Assembly: GCF_020532725.1 (NCBI RefSeq)
Contig: NZ_JAJAVC010000003.1
Span: 930,001 to 994,000 of the forward strand
Length of the DNA stretch: 64,000 nucleotides
Source: Methylobacillus arboreus
GTDB taxonomy: Bacteria > Pseudomonadota > Gammaproteobacteria > Burkholderiales > Methylophilaceae
Direction: 5' to 3'
Under the pieces are notes generated by a model that saw only the letters and a list, made by a program, of their open reading frames with translations, made no database searches and had not been told where the DNA came from. The position numbers and the translations under genes were made by a program. This document shows positions 1 to 8,916 of the stretch, in pieces (within the stretch, counting starts at the first letter, position 1; each line of letters starts with the position of its first letter).

Positions 1-934
1 TTGCCTTGACATTTTCACTTGTAAGTACCTCTCCCAATTTCAGATCTTTTACGATATATAGCGTTCGCCTATACTGCAGCGATTTTTTTTCGACCTCTGT
101 CGGCCCATAACTAACCTTACCTAATGCTAACCATGCACGCTCCGTCTCAATGACAAGTTGCTTCATTTCAGCTGGTTCCATCGAAAAAGTGCTGTCTACT
201 CCACCATCTGCACGATTCAGAGTAAAGTGCTTTTCAATGACAGTTGCACCCAAAGCGACACTCGCAATTGAAACGCCGATGCCCATTGTGTGATCGGATA
301 ATCCTACTTCACAGTTAAACATTTCTCTCATATGAGGAATAGTAGAAATATTGGTATTTTCAGGGGTTGCTGGATAAGTACTAGTACATTTCAGCAGAGT
401 TAAATCTTTACAGCCAGCGCTCCTGGCCGCTCTCACCGTTTCATCCAGTTCTGCAACTGTTGCCATACCAGTGGAAATAATCAACGGCTTGCCAGTAGCA
501 GCAACCCGACGGATCAATGGCAAATCTGTATTTTCGAAAGATGCAATTTTGTAACAAGGGACATTTAATGACTCAAGAAAATCAACCGCTGTATCATCAA
601 ATGGTGTACTAAAAGCAATCATGCCAAGCTCTGCAGCCCGATCGAAAATTGGCTTATGCCACTCCCAAGGCGTATATGCCTCACCATATAACTGATACAA
701 GGATGTTCCTGACCAAAGATTGCTTGGATCGCTAATATGAAACTCCCGTTCGTTCAAGTCTAGCGTCATAGTATCTGGAGTATACGTCTGGATTTTCAGG
801 GCGTGAGCGCCTGACTTGGCAGCTGCCTCAACAATGTCCAGCGCTCGTTCAAGAGAGTGATTGTGATTGCCAGACATTTCCGCAATGACGAAAGGCTGAA
901 AGCCCAATCCAATATCGATATCTTTAATTTTCAT
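1..934 (-). CDS. pseI: Pseudaminic acid synthase PseI (3' end outside window)
   Basis: Condenses 6-deoxy-AltdiNAc with phosphoenolpyruvate to make pseudaminic acid in the cytoplasm. The reading frame starts at an ATG on the minus strand at 934 and runs open to base 1, giving about 311 residues of a family usually near 350. The N-terminus (MKIKDIDIG, then FVIAEMSGNHN) and the motifs KIQTYTPDTM, FSTPFDD, STGMAT, LLKCTSTYP, LSDHTMG and EKHFTL are those of the NeuB/PseI/SpsE barrel. The visible end, GEVLTSENVKA, is the beginning of the C-terminal SAF antifreeze-like domain, so only its tail is missing. It is the last pse gene seen in the leftward operon and follows pseG by 17 bp. Assignment to PseI rather than sialic or legionaminic acid synthase rests partly on pseB, pseC, pseF and pseG in the same cluster. 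Confidence 0.9.
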   Translation of the reverse strand, partial: MKIKDIDIGLGFQPFVIAEMSGNHNHSLERALDIVEAAAKSGAHALKIQTYTPDTMTLDLNEREFHISDPSNLWSGTSLYQLYGEAYTPWEWHKPIFDRAAELGMIAFSTPFDDTAVDFLESLNVPCYKIASFENTDLPLIRRVAATGKPLIISTGMATVAELDETVRAARSAGCKDLTLLKCTSTYPATPENTNISTIPHMREMFNCEVGLSDHTMGIGVSIASVALGATVIEKHFTLNRADGGVDSTFSMEPAEMKQLVIETERAWLALGKVSYGPTEVEKKSLQYRRTLYIVKDLKLGEVLTSENVKA

Positions 935-951
935 AATAAATCCAAAGATGT

Positions 952-1908
952 TTAATTCGGTAAGTAACCAATCAACCTTCTAGCCACATTCTTAGCACCA
1001 TCAGAAGACAGTTTACGTACAAAGGGACAGGGTTCAAGTTTTTGAGATAAAACATTTTGAGCTTTTATAGCAATACTTTTCGGCTCAAACTCCTCAAAAA
1101 CCGGGCAGTTGTATCGCTTCAGTACGTCAACGACCACACTCTGGTTTTCAGCAATTTTTACAACAACAAAAGGCAATTGAGCGGCCATGGCTTCAATTAA
1201 AGTACCTCCAGGTGCACCGATATACAAACTCGCCATACCCATCAACTGAACCATATCAGGATTGTTATGATGCACGCTTAGCCTAGGGTGCTGTATGCCA
1301 TAGGCATTCTTTAATTCTGAATATAATGGGGAAACAATTAGGTCAATAACCAGCTCAGCTTCTCTTTCCAATAAGGCCTTGGCGATAGCGAATGCGTATT
1401 TACCATCGTCCGTTCCACCGAAAGAGATCAATACTCTCTTAACTGCATTTGTGACTCTCCCTGCACCAATCCCAAAAAACTCCGGACGTATAAGTGAATA
1501 TTCAGAGCCGACCAGCAATTTACTGTTTATATTGTTCTTATAGCTGATTAATTCAGCATATATATTGCCGTTGATGATCACATCGACATGGGAGGCATTG
1601 TCGCCAACATCATCAATTGCAACAATCAACTTAAAAAGATGTTTCCAGACCAGTTGTATATCAGAAGGCAGACGATAACTGTCAGTAACAATGATATCGG
1701 CCTCTGGAAGCAATTCCAGGTTTTCTGGCCATGCATAGTGCTTAAATCCATACTCCCGAACAATATTGGCGCCTGATGCAAAAGGGGTATAGATCAGGCA
1801 CTCAACCCCAACATCCGTTAAAGCTGATGCTAGTACTAATGTACGCCTCAAATGCCCCAGCCCAATGAGCTCACCACAATCAGCCAGCACAATGGCTTTC
1901 TTACGCAT
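952..1908 (-). CDS. pseG: UDP-2,4-diacetamido-2,4,6-trideoxy-beta-L-altropyranose hydrolase PseG
   Basis: Removes UDP from UDP-6-deoxy-AltdiNAc, giving the free sugar used by PseI. The protein is about 318 residues and has a GT-B-like (MurG-like) fold signature. The N-terminal loop LIGLGHLRRTLVLA holds the Gly-x-Gly-His motif of the family. Later come LISFGGTDDG and the nucleotide-contacting GAPGGTLIEAMA. A longer reading from a GTG at 1920 is possible, but the ATG at 1908 leads directly into RKKAIVLADCG and cuts the overlap with the upstream WbqC gene from 20 to 8 bp, so I prefer it. The short overlap implies translational coupling within the pse operon. Confidence 0.88.
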   Translation of the reverse strand: MRKKAIVLADCGELIGLGHLRRTLVLASALTDVGVECLIYTPFASGANIVREYGFKHYAWPENLELLPEADIIVTDSYRLPSDIQLVWKHLFKLIVAIDDVGDNASHVDVIINGNIYAELISYKNNINSKLLVGSEYSLIRPEFFGIGAGRVTNAVKRVLISFGGTDDGKYAFAIAKALLEREAELVIDLIVSPLYSELKNAYGIQHPRLSVHHNNPDMVQLMGMASLYIGAPGGTLIEAMAAQLPFVVVKIAENQSVVVDVLKRYNCPVFEEFEPKSIAIKAQNVLSQKLEPCPFVRKLSSDGAKNVARRLIGYLPN

Positions 1909-2656
1909 CTGCAAAGCCACTTCCTGCGATCACCTGATCATATTCCAACCGCTCCAGCCTGCCTTTTCTGATGATCTCTGTAGTCATGTTGCCTTCGTTC
2001 ATGAAGGAATCGATTATAGATAGATGCGAAATAAACTCGCCGTGCATCTGCGTATAGACAGGAGGGTCATAACGATGAAAACATACATTGATATTAGCCG
2101 ATTCAAAATGCCGAATATCTTCAATCAAATAACTTAGCGCCCCCATTGGAGAAAGATAGACATCAGCCCTGAAATGCTTACATATATCAATCAATCGTTG
2201 ATAACGGTTTGATGAGTGAGGTATTTCACTAGCAAAATGTCGTGGAGTATTAATCGCAGTTTGACTGCATGCACGCTCAATAAAGCGGATGTTGGCGCTC
2301 GCTAGCGATTCGCCCTCCTGCAATCCCAGCAAATAATCCAAGATCCAGGGCATATGTTCTTCCGTATATCGTGAACGGGCATAGGCATGCTTAAGCGTGT
2401 TTACTGACTTTAGTAAAAACTTGTCCAGGGCTCCGATTTTGGCTTCGGCTATTATTGTTTTGTTTGTTTTTGAATATTCAACGGGCAACGTTAGCCATGC
2501 TGCTCCCGCGGATGTCTTGATCCGGTTACGTTGCTGCCAGCTTTGTTTTGAAAATTCGACCGTATCCAGATAAACAAAATGATCAACTTGATCAATGAGA
2601 TCAAAATAGCCCAGCCAAGGTAGAAAAGTTGGCTGCATGATTGCAATAGTAGTCAT
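1901..2656 (-). CDS. WbqC-family protein
   Basis: About 251 residues. The start region IAIMQPTFLPWLGYFDLI is the hallmark of the WbqC-like family, followed by FSKQSWQQRNRIK. The family is common in O-antigen and nonulosonic acid clusters. A role as an amino-sugar acyl or aminoacyl transferase has been suggested, but I regard the reaction as unsettled. An in-frame extension to 2698 would overlap the upstream methyltransferase, whereas the ATG at 2656 lies 5 bp after that gene's stop codon at 2662, so it is the better start. Its place between pse genes, in a cluster without a visible pseH, makes a modifying transferase on the pseudaminic acid pathway a reasonable inference, not a demonstrated function. 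Confidence 0.8.
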   Translation of the reverse strand: MTTIAIMQPTFLPWLGYFDLIDQVDHFVYLDTVEFSKQSWQQRNRIKTSAGAAWLTLPVEYSKTNKTIIAEAKIGALDKFLLKSVNTLKHAYARSRYTEEHMPWILDYLLGLQEGESLASANIRFIERACSQTAINTPRHFASEIPHSSNRYQRLIDICKHFRADVYLSPMGALSYLIEDIRHFESANINVCFHRYDPPVYTQMHGEFISHLSIIDSFMNEGNMTTEIIRKGRLERLEYDQVIAGSGFADA

Positions 2657-2661
2657 TACAA

Positions 2662-3558
2662 TTAAATTGCCTTCTTTTGTCCTACTACGAACATGCACCG
2701 GCCGAGCTCCAATTGAGCGAAAGCAGAATATAGATCCCGCCTAAGCTCAGAAGGTAGCTTTCTTTCGAGCGATACCCGCCGACTATGACACTCTGCACCT
2801 AGCCGAGAGTCTGAGGTATAGTCATATCCAAGCAAAAGAAATAATTCCATGGGAAAATCCGACTGTCTATATACTGGTTGCAATGCAGCGGCCTCCAGCA
2901 TTTTTTCCATTGCATTGAAAGATAAGTAATGTATGTGCTCAGGGGGAGAAACCCAGTAAGGTTTTGAGTCTTTCTCTCCATGAAAGATTTTCTGCAGCGG
3001 ATTGAAATCATTACCGGATCTGACAATGGCCACACCACCTGGCTTTAAAACACTTTCCGCGGTCTTTAAATTCAGAACAGGATCAAATGTTTGTTCCAAT
3101 ACATTAACAAAAAGAACAGCATCATAAGTTTCCGGCTTGATGACTTGGGTTTTTACCAGCTCCTCGAATGAGCCTAAATATGCTGTAAATCCTTTTTTCC
3201 TTACCTCATCAACCGCGATAGAGCCCAGATCGATTCCTTCCACTTCGAATCCCTGGTCTCTCATATCTGCCAATAAAAGACCTAGCCCACAGCCGACTTC
3301 AAGGACTTTCTTGCCAGAAGAATATTTTTTGACAGCATGCCCAATATCAGCATGTAAGGTTTCTCTCAACCAAGTAGCCTGCTCTTCGGCTTCAGCGCCT
3401 CCTCGTCTAGATCTGGCAATATCGGCGGCTCTTTTTCCTTCGTCAATCAATTGATAATAGGAATTACGATAAAAATCCTCTAATTCATTTTGAGTAGGCA
3501 TCGGCTCCAAGACTCTATGTCCAAAGACAGGATGTACCCGTGTCGTATATTTAGTCAT
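2662..3558 (-). CDS. Class I SAM-dependent methyltransferase
   Basis: 298 residues. The SAM-binding motif I is clear, VLEVGCGLGLLLADM, with the acidic loop EVEGIDLGSIAVDEV after it and LFVNVLEQTFDP and LKPGGVAIVRSG matching motifs II and III of Methyltransf_23-type enzymes. The N-terminal stretch RVHPVFGHRVLEPMP resembles proteins that begin with a short substrate or zinc-binding region in LPS and nonulosonate clusters, but I see no cysteine knuckle. It abuts the upstream FAD oxidoreductase with no gap and lies 5 bp before the WbqC start, so all three are surely cotranscribed. Substrate unknown; a sugar or a sugar-linked acyl group is inferred from context. Confidence 0.8.
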   Translation of the reverse strand: MTKYTTRVHPVFGHRVLEPMPTQNELEDFYRNSYYQLIDEGKRAADIARSRRGGAEAEEQATWLRETLHADIGHAVKKYSSGKKVLEVGCGLGLLLADMRDQGFEVEGIDLGSIAVDEVRKKGFTAYLGSFEELVKTQVIKPETYDAVLFVNVLEQTFDPVLNLKTAESVLKPGGVAIVRSGNDFNPLQKIFHGEKDSKPYWVSPPEHIHYLSFNAMEKMLEAAALQPVYRQSDFPMELFLLLGYDYTSDSRLGAECHSRRVSLERKLPSELRRDLYSAFAQLELGRCMFVVGQKKAI

Positions 3559-4950
3559 TCAACAATCTCCCAAAATTTTCATGGTATCAATCGCTGTTAC
3601 GATTTCATTCACACTGGCTGATTTACCGAATATCCATTCATCAAATAAACGTAATCCCGGATAGTCATTCAAATGATCATTCAGACCAGCAACCGCTTGA
3701 GCGAAGCTTGCTTTAGGGAACTTATAAGACACAGGGGTCTTGATTATTTTGTAATGATCCGGCATATCGCCCTCAGATACGCCCAACTTGACGACCTCTT
3801 GCCAGACTCTGTGTACATAAGACTCTGGATTAAGATAGATATCACTATCATGCCCGGTAGTAATTTCCGCAGCCACATATGCACGCCCTTCCGGGGCTGT
3901 ACCATTGCCGAAAGCGCTTGGCGCAGATGCTCTATATACCAAATCATCTCGGTCAAAGTTCTGTATCCATGAATAAGGGCCTATCGAATTTTGGGGGACA
4001 TCGAAATAAAAAATCACCATCGCCACTAGATGGATATGTTCAGATAAATCGATATTCAACCCTAAAGTATCAGATAACGTTTGAGACCCGGATGTCCAAA
4101 ACACATAATCGCACGCTAACTCTTCGGAATCAGCCAGTTTTAAATTAATCCGCTGAGCACCTATCTTTTCAATTTTATCGATTGAGGTTTCGGTTTTTAT
4201 CGTGACCCCAATATCAGCAAGGTGTTGCCTGGATGCGCTTGAAAATGCACCCATACCGCCATTTGCAGGATAAAAACATCTGCAATCGAATCCCGATGCC
4301 TTATCTCTGACGTATTTCATTGGATCATCCGAGCTGGATTTAAGAATAAGTTCGTCCAACAATGGTACTGTTTTCAGCAAAGACGCCAATTCAGCGTTGA
4401 CCAAACTTATACGTCTTGCCGGTATTGCGGAAAATGCTACAGAAGATAGCTCTTTGGCATCAGTCAACAGCATTTTCTCAAGAGCGCGATTCAGTAAGTC
4501 AGCCACCTTCGCACCATACCGCCCAACCAAATATGAAGCCAAATTCCGCTCAAGCGTTGGTTTGTCCAATATTGCGAACTGTTTCTCCGCTACATGCTCA
4601 AGTAAGTCAACCAAACAATCTGCAACCTGCTCGGATGGTAGGCTGGTGAAATCCGGATATTCGATTCCATGTGTTTCCTTGCCTTGATATATAGATTTTA
4701 GCAAGGGGTTGATACCGACCGGCTCTTCACCTAAAAGATCAAATAATAATTGTGTCGTTCGATTATCTTCATTCGAAAACAAATGGCATCCCAAATCAAG
4801 CTGGAAACCATCCCAAGGAATTGAGAAATGTACTCCACCTAAATTTCTACCCTGCTCAATTAGCACAGTATCGACGCCTTGATCTGCAAGATACTTTGCC
4901 GCAACAATCCCTTTAAACCCTCCACCCACTACGGTAATTTTAGGTCTCAT
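3559..4950 (-). CDS. FAD/NAD(P)-binding oxidoreductase of the amine oxidase/UDP-galactopyranose mutase-like type
   Basis: 463 residues. The N-terminal dinucleotide fold ITVVGGGFKGIVAAKYLADQG ends in an acidic residue (LIEQGRNLGG) that would bind the ribose of FAD. LDLGCHLF follows, as in protoporphyrinogen oxidase-like and UGM-like flavoproteins. A second conserved block, FYPANGGMGAFSSA, and the C-terminal GLRLFDEWIFGKSASVNEIVTA look like the FAD-closing region. The start overlaps the end of pseF by 4 bp (ATGA), so the genes are coupled. I cannot name the substrate; oxidation or isomerisation of a sugar intermediate or lipid-linked sugar is possible. Such genes recur next to SAM methyltransferases in glycan clusters. 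Signal peptide and membrane segments are absent, so it should be cytoplasmic. Confidence 0.75.
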   Translation of the reverse strand: MRPKITVVGGGFKGIVAAKYLADQGVDTVLIEQGRNLGGVHFSIPWDGFQLDLGCHLFSNEDNRTTQLLFDLLGEEPVGINPLLKSIYQGKETHGIEYPDFTSLPSEQVADCLVDLLEHVAEKQFAILDKPTLERNLASYLVGRYGAKVADLLNRALEKMLLTDAKELSSVAFSAIPARRISLVNAELASLLKTVPLLDELILKSSSDDPMKYVRDKASGFDCRCFYPANGGMGAFSSASRQHLADIGVTIKTETSIDKIEKIGAQRINLKLADSEELACDYVFWTSGSQTLSDTLGLNIDLSEHIHLVAMVIFYFDVPQNSIGPYSWIQNFDRDDLVYRASAPSAFGNGTAPEGRAYVAAEITTGHDSDIYLNPESYVHRVWQEVVKLGVSEGDMPDHYKIIKTPVSYKFPKASFAQAVAGLNDHLNDYPGLRLFDEWIFGKSASVNEIVTAIDTMKILGDC

Positions 4951-5666
4951 GATATGCCGGCCTCAATCAATTGGTATTGAAAGGCCGCAAACATCAATTC
5001 CGCATGCCTAAAATCCTCTTCTGTATCAATATCCTGCACCCGCCAACGCGGGATGAATACTGGAAATGAAGTATCGGCAAATACCCGTTTCTTACTCAAC
5101 CATGCATCAGGCTGCCCCCAATAGAACTGACCTGCATCATGTAAGGCAATTGGTAAATCTTGAGAACGGGTAGAAAAATGCTCTGGGAAAAACATTTCTA
5201 CTCCACCTCGATCATTCTGTCTAAATGAACGAAAAATTGGAAACGCAAAGTCAGTGACAGAGAATGCATAGTCCCATTCCCCTGTATAAAGGGCATCTAG
5301 CCCACGTCTAAGGTCATCTACTTGAACAAAAGGGGCAGTTGGATATAAGCAACAAAGCGCATCAATAGTACCAATTTGATCCATTGCCCATTGCATAGAA
5401 TGTGCAATAACTTCTGCTGTCCCGGCATAATCATCAGCCAACTCGGCTGGACGAACAAATGGTACTTCTGCCCCATACTGTATGGCAATGTCTGCTATTT
5501 CACCATCATCAGTCGAGACAATGACATGATCAAACAAGCCTGATGAGTGAGCGGTTTCAATAGACCATGCAATCATTGGTTTACCACAAAAATCGCGGAC
5601 ATTCTTGCGAGGAATTCTTTTGCTTCCTCCACGTGCGGGAATCACTGCGATTGTTTTGTTTTTCAT
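4947..5666 (-). CDS. pseF: Pseudaminic acid cytidylyltransferase PseF
   Basis: Activates pseudaminic acid with CTP to CMP-pseudaminic acid, the donor for glycosyltransfer. 239 residues, the usual length. The N-terminus IAVIPARGGSKRIPRKNV is the CTP-binding loop of CMP-nonulosonate synthetases; FCGKPMIAWSIE follows, then VSTDDGEIADIA, and the C-terminal DIDTEEDF is the acidic metal-binding motif of the family. It overlaps its neighbours on both sides by 4 bp. CMP-activation of this type, together with pseB and pseC, argues for pseudaminic rather than legionaminic acid. The product most likely decorates a surface polysaccharide or flagellin; no flagellar gene is in the window. Confidence 0.9.
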   Translation of the reverse strand: MKNKTIAVIPARGGSKRIPRKNVRDFCGKPMIAWSIETAHSSGLFDHVIVSTDDGEIADIAIQYGAEVPFVRPAELADDYAGTAEVIAHSMQWAMDQIGTIDALCCLYPTAPFVQVDDLRRGLDALYTGEWDYAFSVTDFAFPIFRSFRQNDRGGVEMFFPEHFSTRSQDLPIALHDAGQFYWGQPDAWLSKKRVFADTSFPVFIPRWRVQDIDTEEDFRHAELMFAAFQYQLIEAGIS

Positions 5667-6715
5667 ACTATACGTCTCAGCAACAGTAACTCAGAATGGT
5701 AACCATCTACAGTTCGATAGCCATAAGGAAATACATTACGTTCGACTAATTCATATCCTGGCAGCATGGACAGATAGTCTTCACTTTTGATCGGTATATC
5801 GACACCTATATCATCAGGTTTTTTACGCACCTGTTTTCCTTCTCGCATATTTCTAAGCAAAATCCATGTCGTTTGAAGCCTCACAACTTGTTGCAGGTAA
5901 TTGCTGACAATCTCCGGCTCCATTTCCTGGAAAGAGATGAAGTTAACGAACAGATCCACTTTCCCCTGTAATTTCTCAATTTGCCATGAAGCAAGCACAG
6001 AAGCTGTCGGAAGTGCATCAATTTCTATTGTCTGTTCTGCTTTCAGTTGTGCGTAAGTTGCTACATTCTTCTTGCCAAGAACTTCTGCCAGATAGTATTG
6101 GGCTATGTAACTCGTTGGGGGGATATCAATATCGATATAACGAATACCTTGTATACCCGAATACGTCAGCACTTCACCCAGCGTGCCAAACCCTCCGCCA
6201 ATCTCAAGCACAGTTTTAGGCACATCCACAAGATGCCTCTTCAGCAGTGCAAGTCCAAGGATATAATTCAATGCTGAACGGCTGTATTTTTTCCCGTCAA
6301 ACTCCCAATGTTCAACCGGATTTCCAACTTTACTTTCCGAGAACGTATGCAAGTAAGGGAGTTTGTGAGCATCATCAGCAGCCAATAAGACTCTGTAATC
6401 CGAGAGAGCAGCACTATACCCGTTTAAAAACTGATCAAGTGCTAGTATAAGCTTCGTTGAATCTGGGTAATTTTCACTGAACCAATCAGTTATTCGACTG
6501 ATTTGCTCGACACTGAAACTATTGGCAGGCGAACCATAAGTAGGTACAAAGAATCCCAGTGGTTTTGGCAAAGACCTAAAATTCTCTATCCCGGCTTCGC
6601 AAACTTCTTGCACTATCTGATTTGATGCCTCCCTCCAAAATGCCGAAGGCTGATAAACAGAATCCTGGGACTTCATATCTTCAATAGCAAGTGTCAACTC
6701 TGGATATTTATTCAT
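5663..6715 (-). CDS. Putative sugar O-methyltransferase
   Basis: 350 residues. The central SAM-binding segment is VLEIGGGFGTLGEVL, followed by IRYIDIDIPPTSYIAQYYL, a pattern typical of the putative sugar O-methyltransferase family found in glycan clusters. The region KVDLFVNFISFQEMEPEIV fits its third strand and catalytic area. The N-terminal 130 residues carry no recognisable separate domain. The gene ends in a 4-bp overlap with pseF and starts 20 bp after pseC. By position it may methylate a hydroxyl of pseudaminic acid or of another sugar in the repeat unit, which is inference. This gene is markedly AT-rich compared with the DNA beyond 11 kb. Confidence 0.72.
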   Translation of the reverse strand: MNKYPELTLAIEDMKSQDSVYQPSAFWREASNQIVQEVCEAGIENFRSLPKPLGFFVPTYGSPANSFSVEQISRITDWFSENYPDSTKLILALDQFLNGYSAALSDYRVLLAADDAHKLPYLHTFSESKVGNPVEHWEFDGKKYSRSALNYILGLALLKRHLVDVPKTVLEIGGGFGTLGEVLTYSGIQGIRYIDIDIPPTSYIAQYYLAEVLGKKNVATYAQLKAEQTIEIDALPTASVLASWQIEKLQGKVDLFVNFISFQEMEPEIVSNYLQQVVRLQTTWILLRNMREGKQVRKKPDDIGVDIPIKSEDYLSMLPGYELVERNVFPYGYRTVDGYHSELLLLRRIV

Positions 6716-6735
6716 TTTTATAGTCTTATTAACAA

Positions 6736-7887
6736 TTATCTTAAAATAGATGCGATTTTTTCTTTCACTTTACTTTGCATCTGGTGACTTAAGCTTGGGA
6801 ATATAGGGATACTGATCGCTTCGGCATAGTATTTTTCCGCTTCTGGATAGTCGCTTCTGTTATAGCCGAACTGCTCATAATATGGCTGCCGATAAACGGG
6901 GATGTAGTGCAGGTTCACGCCGATGCCTTCAGCACGCAGAGACTCAAAGACTTCTCTGCGGTTTTTGTTACCCACCTGCAAGCGAACCACATACAAGTGA
7001 AAAGCTGAATACACATCGGGATGTTGCCATGGAGTCATGACAGATACATCTGCCAAGAAAAGATCGTACTGCCTGGCAATTTCATGCCTTTTAATAACAA
7101 ATTCATCAAGCCGTCGCATCTGGCTTAAGCCCAGTGCAGCCTGGATATCAGTCATTCTATAATTAAAACCTAAATCAATTTGCTGGTAATACCAAGGGCC
7201 ATCCGAGGCGTGGGTCATTTTGCTTTCATCACGCGTAATCCCATGACTACGGAGTAGTTGCAAACGTTCAGCAATGTTGGCGTCATTGGTAAGTGCCATA
7301 CCTCCTTCGCCTGTAGTAATGATTTTTACCGGATGAAAACTAAATACCGTAATGTCACTATACTTACAATTACCAACAGGCTCATTTTTGTACCTGCCAC
7401 CAATAGCATGAGATGCATCCTCAATCACTTTAAAACCATATCGTTGGCTTAGCGCAAAAATGGCTGCCATATCACACGATTGACCACACAGGTGTACTGG
7501 AATCACTACCTTGGGTAACTTTCCCTGCTTTTCTGCAGCTTCAAGCTTTTGGGCCAGTTGCTCGACGCTGAGGTTGTAAGTTTTTGGATCAATATCAACA
7601 AATTCGACCTGTGCACCGCAATACAATACGCAATTTGCACTTGCAACGAATGTAATCGGGCTGGTCCAGACAATATCACCAGGTCCAACGCCAAGCGCAA
7701 GGCAGGCAATATGAAGCGCGCTGGTAGCACTATTCACGGCAACTGCATGCTTGGCTTTGCAGTACTTTGCCACAGCACTTTCGAAAGCCGGTACGGCTGG
7801 ACCTTGCGTCAGATAATCAGAACGCAATATATCGACAACAGCCTGAATATCATCCTCAGAAATGGATTGGCGTCCGTAAGGAATCAT
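6736..7887 (-). CDS. pseC: UDP-4-amino-4,6-dideoxy-N-acetyl-beta-L-altrosamine transaminase PseC
   Basis: PLP-dependent aminotransferase that converts the 4-keto product of PseB to the 4-amino sugar. 383 residues, normal for DegT/DnrJ/EryC1 enzymes. MIPYGRQSISEDDIQAV at the N-terminus, then AVNSATSALHIACLALG for phosphate binding, IEDASHAIGG for the acidic residue facing the pyridine nitrogen, and FSFHPVKIITTGEGG, whose Lys forms the Schiff base. The end NLHYIPVYRQPYY is characteristic of the PseC subgroup. It starts 3 bp after the pseB stop codon region, consistent with a pseB-pseC core that makes the first two steps. Confidence 0.92.
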   Translation of the reverse strand: MIPYGRQSISEDDIQAVVDILRSDYLTQGPAVPAFESAVAKYCKAKHAVAVNSATSALHIACLALGVGPGDIVWTSPITFVASANCVLYCGAQVEFVDIDPKTYNLSVEQLAQKLEAAEKQGKLPKVVIPVHLCGQSCDMAAIFALSQRYGFKVIEDASHAIGGRYKNEPVGNCKYSDITVFSFHPVKIITTGEGGMALTNDANIAERLQLLRSHGITRDESKMTHASDGPWYYQQIDLGFNYRMTDIQAALGLSQMRRLDEFVIKRHEIARQYDLFLADVSVMTPWQHPDVYSAFHLYVVRLQVGNKNRREVFESLRAEGIGVNLHYIPVYRQPYYEQFGYNRSDYPEAEKYYAEAISIPIFPSLSHQMQSKVKEKIASILR

Positions 7888-7890
7888 ACT

Positions 7891-8889
7891 TTAAATTTTC
7901 CCGACCATATTCTTGTTTGTTGCAATCCAAGATTGCAGTTGCTCAACGGTCATCCAGTCTTTATTGTTATCAGATGAATATGTAAAATCCGGCGCTACCT
8001 TAACCCCGCCGTTAATTCTTGCAGGGTCTTCGCTCCACTTGTGGATAGCAGGCAGTATTTTGAAATGCTCGGAATATTCGTAGGTGTGCAGCGCATCCTC
8101 TTCGCCTATCATCTGCTCATGCAGCTTTTCTCCTGGACGAATCCCAACAATCTCATGACGTGCCCCTGGCGCTGCCGCTTTAGCAATATCAGTGATTTTC
8201 ATGGATGGAATTTTTTTGACATAAATTTCCCCTCCAACCATATCCTCAAAAGCATGCCAGACCAACTCCACCCCTTGCTCCAAGGTAATCATGAAGCGTG
8301 TCATACGCTCATCGGTAATCGGTAAAACACCGCGCTCAGCAATCGACATGAAGAATGGAATCACTGAACCTCGCGAGCCCATGACGTTGCCATAGCGTAC
8401 GACAGAGAATCTCGTCGAATCAATCCCGGAATATGAATTACCTGCAACAAACAATTTGTCCGAAGCCAACTTAGTCGCTCCATACAAATTGGCTGGACTA
8501 CTAGCCTTGTCTGTGGATAGGGCAACCACGCGTTTTACTCCTTGATCAATACAGGCATCGATCAGGTTCATTGCACCATTGATATTAGTTTTTACACACT
8601 CGAATGGGTTGTATTCTGCAGTGGGCACAATTTTGGTAGCCGCAGCATGCACTACGTAATCTATACCGTGCAGGGCTCGACTTAACCGGTCTTTATCCCT
8701 TACGTCGCCGATAAAGAACCTGACGCGACTATTACTACCGTAAAGCTTGGCCATTTCCCATTGCTTCATTTCGTCTCTTGAGAAAATAACCAATCGCTTT
8801 GGGTTGTATTTTGCCAGCGTCATGGGGACGAAAGTATGTCCAAAAGACCCTGTGCCACCGGTAATTAAAATCGAAGAATTTGTCAGCAT
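7891..8889 (-). CDS. pseB: UDP-N-acetylglucosamine 4,6-dehydratase (inverting) PseB
   Basis: First step of pseudaminic acid synthesis: dehydrates and C5-epimerises UDP-GlcNAc. 332 residues, a short-chain dehydrogenase fold. NAD(P) loop ILITGGTGSFGHTF near residue 8; VDYVVHAAATKIVP and the active-site block STDKASSPANLYGATKLASD, with the Tyr-x3-Lys pair, match PseB/FlaA1. The ending MTVEQLQSWI is usual for the family. It follows the ABC transporter gene by 27 bp and precedes pseC by 3 bp. Inverting PseB rather than retaining LegB type is supported by the pseC, pseF and pseG partners. Confidence 0.92.
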   Translation of the reverse strand: MLTNSSILITGGTGSFGHTFVPMTLAKYNPKRLVIFSRDEMKQWEMAKLYGSNSRVRFFIGDVRDKDRLSRALHGIDYVVHAAATKIVPTAEYNPFECVKTNINGAMNLIDACIDQGVKRVVALSTDKASSPANLYGATKLASDKLFVAGNSYSGIDSTRFSVVRYGNVMGSRGSVIPFFMSIAERGVLPITDERMTRFMITLEQGVELVWHAFEDMVGGEIYVKKIPSMKITDIAKAAAPGARHEIVGIRPGEKLHEQMIGEEDALHTYEYSEHFKILPAIHKWSEDPARINGGVKVAPDFTYSSDNNKDWMTVEQLQSWIATNKNMVGKI

Positions 8890-8916
8890 AAAATTGTTGG
8901 AGTAATCATAGGTTAA

